DNA of 6,505 nucleotides from an uncultured Desulfomonile sp. (GTDB lineage: Bacteria; Desulfobacterota; Desulfomonilia; Desulfomonilales; Desulfomonilaceae), in the NCBI GenBank assembly GCA_903853735.1, contig CAINUH010000559.1, positions 1 to 6,505 of the forward strand. The letters are read 5' to 3'. How positions within the stretch are numbered: position 1 is the first letter of the stretch; each line of letters opens with the position of its first letter. This document shows positions 5,973 through 6,505 of this stretch, one piece after another. The notes under the pieces are model-generated. The model saw only the letters and a list, made by a program, of their open reading frames with translations, had not been told where the DNA came from and did no database searches. Position numbers and translations under genes: made by a program.

Positions 5973-6257
5973 ATGAAAATAATGCCAAACAACGACGCGG
6001 GAGATGCCATGAAAAGAGTTGTCAATCGCCAACTTGGGGTGCCCGGACAGGCTCGGGGGGTCAAAAAGAAACAGTTCGAGAAATTTCAAGCGGTTGAATT
6101 ATACTGCCCGAAATGTAAGAGAGCTACCCCGGTAAGGGAGCGGCTCCTGCTCGTATTGCCGGAGGGCGACAAATACGAATATCTCTGCGCTCTCTGCGGG
6201 ACCACGGTGGGGGACAGAATTGTTAAAGAGGAGCAGAAACCGATCCTCATTGTGTGA
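5973..6257 (+). CDS. Small zinc-ribbon protein of unknown function (94 aa, or 82 aa from an internal start)
   Basis: I do not recognise a named family. The product has two CxxC pairs, C45/C48 (CPKC) and C72/C75 (CALC), 23 residues apart, as expected for one zinc ribbon. A basic N-terminal stretch comes first (KRVVNRQLGVPGQARGVKKK, 14-33). The segment between the pairs is hydrophobic and beta-prone (RLLLVLPEGDKYEYLC). Nucleic-acid binding or a structural role is possible, but nothing proves it. Two starts compete. ATG 5973 has AGGA nine bases upstream. ATG 6009 has a better spaced GGGAG five bases upstream and begins exactly at the basic stretch. The gene is divergent from the DUF465 gene and converges on a membrane-protein gene whose stop is 84 bp away. 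Confidence 0.8.
   Translation: MKIMPNNDAGDAMKRVVNRQLGVPGQARGVKKKQFEKFQAVELYCPKCKRATPVRERLLLVLPEGDKYEYLCALCGTTVGDRIVKEEQKPILIV
5999..6003 (+). promoter_or_regulatory. Internal ribosome binding site favouring the shorter zinc-ribbon start
   Basis: GGGAG is followed by five bases and ATG at 6009. Its spacing is better than that of the AGGA (5960-5963) before ATG 5973, so the real product may be 82 residues. Confidence 0.4.
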
Positions 6258-6305
6258 ATCATCCTTGGTGTACAGGAAGCGTCGAGAGGATGTCAGGAGG
6301 TTTCT

Positions 6306-6377
6306 GTGAGCGATCCTGGGGATTATGTTGAGAAAATGTTTCAAGGTTTGCCGGTCGGCCCGTTCTTGAAAAGATAA
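6306..6377 (+). CDS. Candidate 23-aa small protein in the convergent junction
   Basis: A perfect AGGAGG (6295-6300) lies five bases before GTG 6306. The GTG opens a 23-codon frame ending TAA, starting MSDPGDYVEKMFQG and ending GPFLKR. It lies 48 bp downstream of the zinc-ribbon gene on the same strand and overlaps the 3' end of the opposing membrane-protein gene. No homology is recognised. The Shine-Dalgarno match could be chance, and there is a competing 13-codon frame from ATG 6290. Confidence 0.25.
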   Translation: MSDPGDYVEKMFQGLPVGPFLKR

Positions 6378-6505
6378 TACATTCCGGGGATTCCCAACAG
6401 GAGGGCCCAGAAGAAGCACAGAACCCTGAATACGAGAGTTGCAGCTATAGCTCTGGCAGGATCCACTCCGAATAACTGCGGTATCTCAATTACCACTGCA
6501 TCAAA
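6341..6505 (-). CDS. C-terminal end of a lysylphosphatidylglycerol synthase/flippase-like (UPF0104 type) membrane protein, partial
   Basis: The last 54 residues of a minus-strand gene that enters from the right edge, with TGA at 6341-6343. The visible segment has LFGVDPARAIAATLVFRVL followed by a hydrophobic helix, FFWALLLGIPGMYYL, and a short polar tail. This resembles the C-terminal end of the lysylphosphatidylglycerol synthase transmembrane domain family (PF03706-like), where a G-V-x-x-x-x-A-x-A-A motif precedes the final membrane helix. Such proteins act in the inner membrane in lipid transfer or modification, but many are uncharacterised. The call rests on a short pattern, so another polytopic membrane family is possible. 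Confidence 0.55.
   Translation of the reverse strand, partial: FDAVVIEIPQLFGVDPARAIAATLVFRVLCFFWALLLGIPGMYYLFKNGPTGKP

Noticed and set aside
6099..6419. 106-codon minus-strand frame across the zinc-ribbon gene and the membrane-protein end
   Set aside because: It is antisense to the zinc-ribbon gene and out of frame with the convincing membrane-protein C-terminus at 6341-6505.

Overview
The window looks like chromosomal DNA of an anaerobic bacterium, most plausibly a member of the Desulfobacterota (former Deltaproteobacteria). The reasons are a bacterial-type acetyl-CoA synthase/CO dehydrogenase delta subunit (Wood-Ljungdahl pathway), the gene order psd-pssA-leuA that I recall from that group, and a short-form phosphatidylserine decarboxylase. 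Base composition looks near 50% GC, and no insertion sequence, tRNA, rRNA or CRISPR array is visible. The lineage call is an inference from gene content.

Region 1 (1-1484, minus strand): a gene for a 77-residue unrecognised protein (1251-1484) lies 63 bp upstream of acsD. AcsD runs off the left edge after at least 395 codons. Its catalytic-type core is followed by an Ala/Pro/Lys/Glu-rich tail with an internal repeat. Region 2 (1485-1987) holds no convincing gene. It contains a possible promoter and leader for the acsD unit, a perfect 12-bp palindrome, and the 3' flank of leuA.

Region 3 (1988-5856, minus strand) is an apparent transcription unit in the order DUF465/YdcH-like gene, psd, pssA, leuA. 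It is headed by a near-consensus sigma-70 promoter (TTGACA, 17 bp, TATAAA). PssA makes phosphatidylserine from CDP-diacylglycerol and serine, and Psd decarboxylates it to phosphatidylethanolamine. LeuA performs the first committed step of leucine synthesis. The leuA leader contains two hairpins that could also pair with each other.

Region 4 (5857-6505): a plus-strand gene for a small four-cysteine zinc-ribbon protein is divergent from the DUF465 gene. It converges on the 3' end of a minus-strand gene whose C-terminus resembles the lysylphosphatidylglycerol synthase/flippase-like membrane family. A 23-codon ORF with a perfect Shine-Dalgarno sequence sits in that convergent junction.

Overall this is mostly housekeeping and core metabolism. 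I do not see a defence island, mobile element or clearly new multi-gene system. The points worth a second look are the small orphan proteins, the AcsD tail and the leuA leader.
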